Assembly (NCBI GenBank): GCA_028551475.1
Contig: CM052360.1
Span: forward strand, 11,706,501-11,770,500
Length of the DNA stretch: 64,000 bases
Direction: 5' to 3'
Origin: Casuarina equisetifolia
Lineage: Eukaryota > Streptophyta > Magnoliopsida > Fagales > Casuarinaceae
This document shows positions 60,490 to 64,000 of this stretch, in pieces (position 1 is the stretch's first letter; each line of letters begins with the position of its first letter). The position numbers and the translations under genes are program-made. The notes beneath the pieces are model-generated. The model did no database searches. It was given only the letters and a program-made list of their open reading frames with translations, and was not told where the DNA came from.

Positions 60490-61770
60490 CAAAATCACCA
60501 AGTAAGGATTGGCTTAGAAATTGATTACAAATTTCTTTTAATGGCTAGTTCAACCAAAACAGACTTAAGTTCAAGTCTTTCATTTTTCAAATGAGTTGTA
60601 CCAATATGAGTGGTTGAAATTTGTTGTCCATTTCCAACTAGAATAACATCCAATCTTGAATGTTTTGAGTATGTTTATAAGCTACTTGCTAACTCAACTA
60701 TGTGACTAGATGCTCTAGAATCAACCACCAAATCAACACCTTTCCGATCATTTATATGAAGTGCAATAAGGGCTTTGGGTATGTTTTTAGATTGGAAGGA
60801 ATGATCAAATCTACACCAACAATCTAAAGTAGTATGTCCATTTTTTTCACATATCTAAGATGTAATAAAAGGACGAATCAAATTATTTGAAGAATCACCA
60901 TAAGTCTTATAAGAGGGATTCACATTGCTAGAGTGACTTCTAGGTGGATTAATAGACCCTCTATGTCCTTGAGGGATAAAATTTTCTTCCTAGTGATATT
61001 AATGGCTATTGTGGGCCACAACTCCTTGTGTTACCATGACTTCCACAACTTCCTTGTTGGGCAAAGAAGGCCATATTTTCTACTAGGATTAATGAAATCA
61101 TTTTTGGATATTTGATGTGGCAAGATTCATAGCTTGTAGTTGTGAAACAATAGTACAAATTTCATGCATAAGAGGTAGAAACATTGTAGTTTTAAAGGAA
61201 TCATAACTTTCATTGAGGCTTTTACAGAGTCAAAAAGTTTTGGCTAAGCTAGTTAATGGCTTATCACTTGAGCTTAACTGATCTAAGATACCTTTAAATT
61301 CAATGAGAAAGATACAAAGAGTTTCACCAACCTTACGCATGTTGTTTAGTTGAGAAAGCAATTCAAGCTCCTTTATTTTTGTTTTTAGCACAAAGTGATT
61401 AGCCAACTCTTCCTATACTTGTGAAGAAGTTTGCAATTCAAAATTGTGTCCCAGAACTTCCTTTGAAAGTGTGTTGATGATCCAAGATTTCACAAGAGTA
61501 TCACTTTGTGACCAAGAGTCAAAATTTAGATTAAGAGTTACTCCATCTTCTAATGTAGCATTGGGCTTGGGTATCTCCCCAGTAAGAAAACAAATGAGTA
61601 TTCTGGGTTTGAAGTAGCGATTTTATCTAAGTCATCTTGCTAGATAATTTTCCTCAATGAACTAGTAACAAAGCTGCTCATATTGATGAAATTTGAAAAA
61701 AAAAAAAATTGTTTCTTCTTGCCGTTGAACATAGCCACTAATAGAACCTAGCGACTCTGATACCAAAAGA
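60490..61770 (-). mobile_element. Decayed Ty1/copia remnant (primer-binding site, gag and start of protease)
   Basis: On the minus strand, TTTGGTATCAGAG near 61756-61768 is the usual copia primer-binding site matching initiator tRNA-Met. Downstream come gag of the UBN2 type (SWSQSDTLVKSWIINTLSKE, KELELLSQLNNMRKVGETL), a zinc-knuckle-like CEKNGHTTLDCW, and a protease-like VDSRASSH. The order is right for a copia 5' half. It is broken in many places and no intact LTR can be delimited upstream. It is an old fossil, opposite in orientation to the remnant at 57-58 kb, so probably a different insertion. Confidence 0.82.
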
Positions 61771-63050
61771 AAATTATAGATAGGAAATTGAAGTTAAAGC
61801 GCAAATCTGAATAAGGGTTTAACTTTGGAATATATATTATCAAAGTACGATACCAGGGTTCATACAAAAAAAAAAAGAGGAGCTTATAGGCTCACATATA
61901 AATAGATTCCTTGGACAATGTTGCATCATAGCCGACGCTGACCTTTGTGGACTTATGAGGAAGTCGATCAGTAGACAACGCACCATGTTTTCAGGTTACA
62001 TTTCTTGGATGGTCAGGAGGCTGTGCATTGACACGTCTGATGGATGAGGAGGATGCTTCGTCCTTGAGTTTGGGTTGATACTTCTAAAAGACCGTCTTCT
62101 TGTGTTGTGTGGGCCCAAGTTAGATCACTTTCTGATGGGTTGAACCGTTGGAGTGAACATGGACGTGTATAGGACGTGCAACATGCACAGGGATTATACG
62201 TTGCACGTTGAGAGGATTCGGCAGAGAGTTCAGAAGTGTTGTCAAAGCATTTCCAGCGTAATCCTCAAAGCTATCGCGAGTTCTAATTCCATGCACACGT
62301 TCAGCAACGTGTGCTTCAACAAGTACAAGATTGTCAGAGGAATCGTTCTGTGTTATTTTTTATTACAGAAAACTCAATACTGTCGGATTTATATATATAT
62401 ATATAAATAGACGCTTGCTTTACACTATACAAGAAAGAGAAGAAATAATCTGAAGTGGGTGCGGCCTTTGTTGACACGTCTTTCTCCTTGGTCCTTCAAG
62501 CTTTCTTTCGAAAGCTGGTTATTTGATTTGTTTTCGGCTGTTGTAGAGAAGCTGCTAGATTTTTGCTGGTGGGAAACAGAGTGCCAGGTGAAGGGGCGGC
62601 TAATGTATTGATCAGAGTTTTGGTATATGAAGCATTAATGGCTGCGGGTATGCGGACTGTTGCAGAAACTCTGGGTTTTGTTTTGACCGAAACTGACTCC
62701 TTTCCATCTTTTGCTCACCTGAAATAATTGCTTTCATTTTTAACTCTTGTCAACACCCAGAGGTATGGAAGACCATTATTATCAACCTTTAATATAAGAT
62801 CTCTCATCAGTTGTTGAACAACGAACTCCTGTATTCCGTTAACTTGATGAGAAACCTTTTATTTATGATTGTTTTTCTTTCCGGTTGCACATTATGATTC
62901 TTTTGGTAAGCATCACTTTTTCAATGTATTTATCCATTTCATAAAAAGGACGGACCCCTACTGCGTCTTAAGTATCCTCAATGCTTATGCATTAAACCAC
63001 TCCATCTAACAGCTCCACACATCTCTCTCTGTAGATTCTCTTCATCCTAG
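61771..63050. other. Spacer with possible LTR remains, then upstream region of the second GT61 copy
   Basis: If the primer-binding site at about 61.76 kb is real, the bases just beyond it (61.77-62.1 kb) would be the decayed LTR of the minus-strand element; ends cannot be set. An (AT)n tract lies near 62388-62406. No gene is recognised. Confidence 0.4.
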
Positions 63051-63468
63051 CAGCGGGGAACAGGTTTTAATGTAGAAATCAAATGAGCAATGGAAAACGA
63101 CAGGAAATTCATAAATTATTCAAACCTAACTACCGAGTCAACAAGAGAACGGTTTGATTCGGGAGAAGCGTTTGAATCATTGAAGTTCGAGTTTCAGATT
63201 TAAATGAATTGTAAATTGTGACTTTGTCCTCAAAAGTAGACTCATTCTCTCCGCTTTGATCATGCATGAATCCGTCCTATATTATGCCATATCATAGTAA
63301 TCTCTTTCACATTTTCTTTTTCATACTCAGATCGAATATCATCGACTGTCTATCTAGGAAATTTTAGACCCAGAGTCAGCTGGGAAGAAGGAAAGCTCGA
63401 ATCGGGGAGTCAGCATCGGTTCTCAAAACTTGAAGTAATCTACCGAAACAGAAGAGCTACACACTGAT
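63050..63468 (+). promoter_or_regulatory. 5' leader region of the second GT61 gene
   Basis: This aligns by eye with the leader of the first copy: the intron body with CATGCATG and CCGTCCT, the acceptor TACTCAG (63324-63330), then ATCGAATATCATCGACT and AATCTACCGAAACAGAAG before the ATG. Substitutions and small gaps put the duplication well in the past. Confidence 0.6.
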
Positions 63469-64000
63469 ATGAGGAATATAGAATCAAGACCGTTGGTCAC
63501 GTGCCTCGTGGTGGTACTACTTTTCTTTGTATTCCTGTATAATGTATCGATGATGTTAAGCGTAAAGAGGACGACTCCTTCCACCAACAGGCAAGGTATG
63601 CGTTGTGGAAATCTTCATTTTTCATGTCGTGCTGTATCCACGCAATTCTAGAGTCGGTAGAACTTCTACCTAAAAAATCTTTCCTCCCAAATTATGGTCC
63701 ATAAGCATTTTAAACACATTCCTGTTTTCTTTCGTGTATCAGTCATGATAAAATGTCTAAAGGTTTGTTACACTGCCATGGTTGCAGACAGAATACTCGG
63801 GGTACCCGAATCAATTAGCAATGTCAAAAGACTCCGTCTCCCGCCCCGGCAATCAACTCCGGCTAAAGAAATCAGTTGCGACCGAACGCATCGGTTTTAC
63901 GACATTTGTAGAATGAGCGGCCCATCGGTACTGGACCCCACTGTCGCCACATTCTTTCTGATGAACCCCACCAGCTTGACCCCGCAGAGGCCGTTGGTGG
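63469..64000 (+). CDS. GT61 family glycosyltransferase, second tandem copy, cut by the window end
   Basis: Exon 1 (63469-63595) encodes MRNIESRPLVTCLVVVLLFF and the rest of a type II anchor. Exon 2 starts at 63788 (GTTGCAG then ACAGAATA) and is open to the last base: VPESISNVKRLRLPPRQ, EISCDRTHRFYDICRMSGPS, LDPTVATFFLMNP. It is the same gene family and orientation as the copy at 50584, sharing splice sites and leader. The intron is 192 bp here against 676 bp in the first copy. Only the N-terminal part is visible, so whether the catalytic domain is whole cannot be judged. The likely role is a Golgi glycosyltransferase; sugar specificity is not predictable. Confidence 0.88.

Noticed and set aside
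1-64000. CRISPR array, bacterial operon or integrated phage
   Set aside because: No spaced direct repeats of that form, no Shine-Dalgarno-led operons; gene structure is that of a plant nuclear genome throughout.

Overview
The window is plant nuclear DNA, from an angiosperm and probably a dicot or magnoliid. The evidence is intron-rich genes with GT-AG introns and AT-rich introns and spacers, plant-only families (PLS-class PPR proteins, DUF863, GT61, CLPF), a MIR398 hairpin and decayed plant Ty1/copia debris. No species can be named from the sequence alone.

Layout. 0-6.3 kb is intergenic: an ARGONAUTE4-like pseudogene scrap (1.6-1.9 kb), a GC-rich degenerate GGGTC tract (3.8-4.1 kb), and a tandem pair of microRNA hairpins. 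The first hairpin is a textbook MIR398; the second is a diverged sibling with the same fold and a new mature-arm 5' half. 6.3-9.5 kb holds a five-exon gankyrin/PSMD10-like ankyrin gene with a probable GC-AG intron. 10.6-10.9 kb holds a UDP-glycosyltransferase relic. 12.1-19.2 kb is a 14-exon macro-domain plus SEC14/CRAL-TRIO (GDAP2-like) gene. 21.6-24.4 kb is an eight-exon gene for CLPF, the chloroplast Clp protease adaptor; one of its introns holds a perfect 20-bp inverted repeat. 25.4-31.0 kb has two convergent intronless PPR genes. 34.5-40.4 kb is a minus-strand DUF863 gene with a 2.1-kb intron in its 5' UTR and a GAGA-rich start region. 40.6-50.2 kb is a long spacer without a recognisable gene.

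50.2-64 kb holds two tandem GT61 glycosyltransferase genes in the same orientation, about 12.9 kb apart. The first carries a one-base frameshift in an otherwise clean reading frame; the second runs off the window edge. The gap between them contains old LTR-retrotransposon debris: a three-unit LTR-like tandem array and two decayed copia fragments in opposite orientations.

How the pieces fit. The genes are not a pathway. From memory of Arabidopsis loci, the set is an unfractionated ancestral block: the macro-SEC14, one PPR and DUF863 genes recall At1g69340-At1g69360, while the ankyrin, CLPF, the other PPR and GT61 genes recall At2g03430-At2g03360. Here they are interleaved. The most novel item is the second, miR398-derived hairpin, whose paired arms appear to have changed together.
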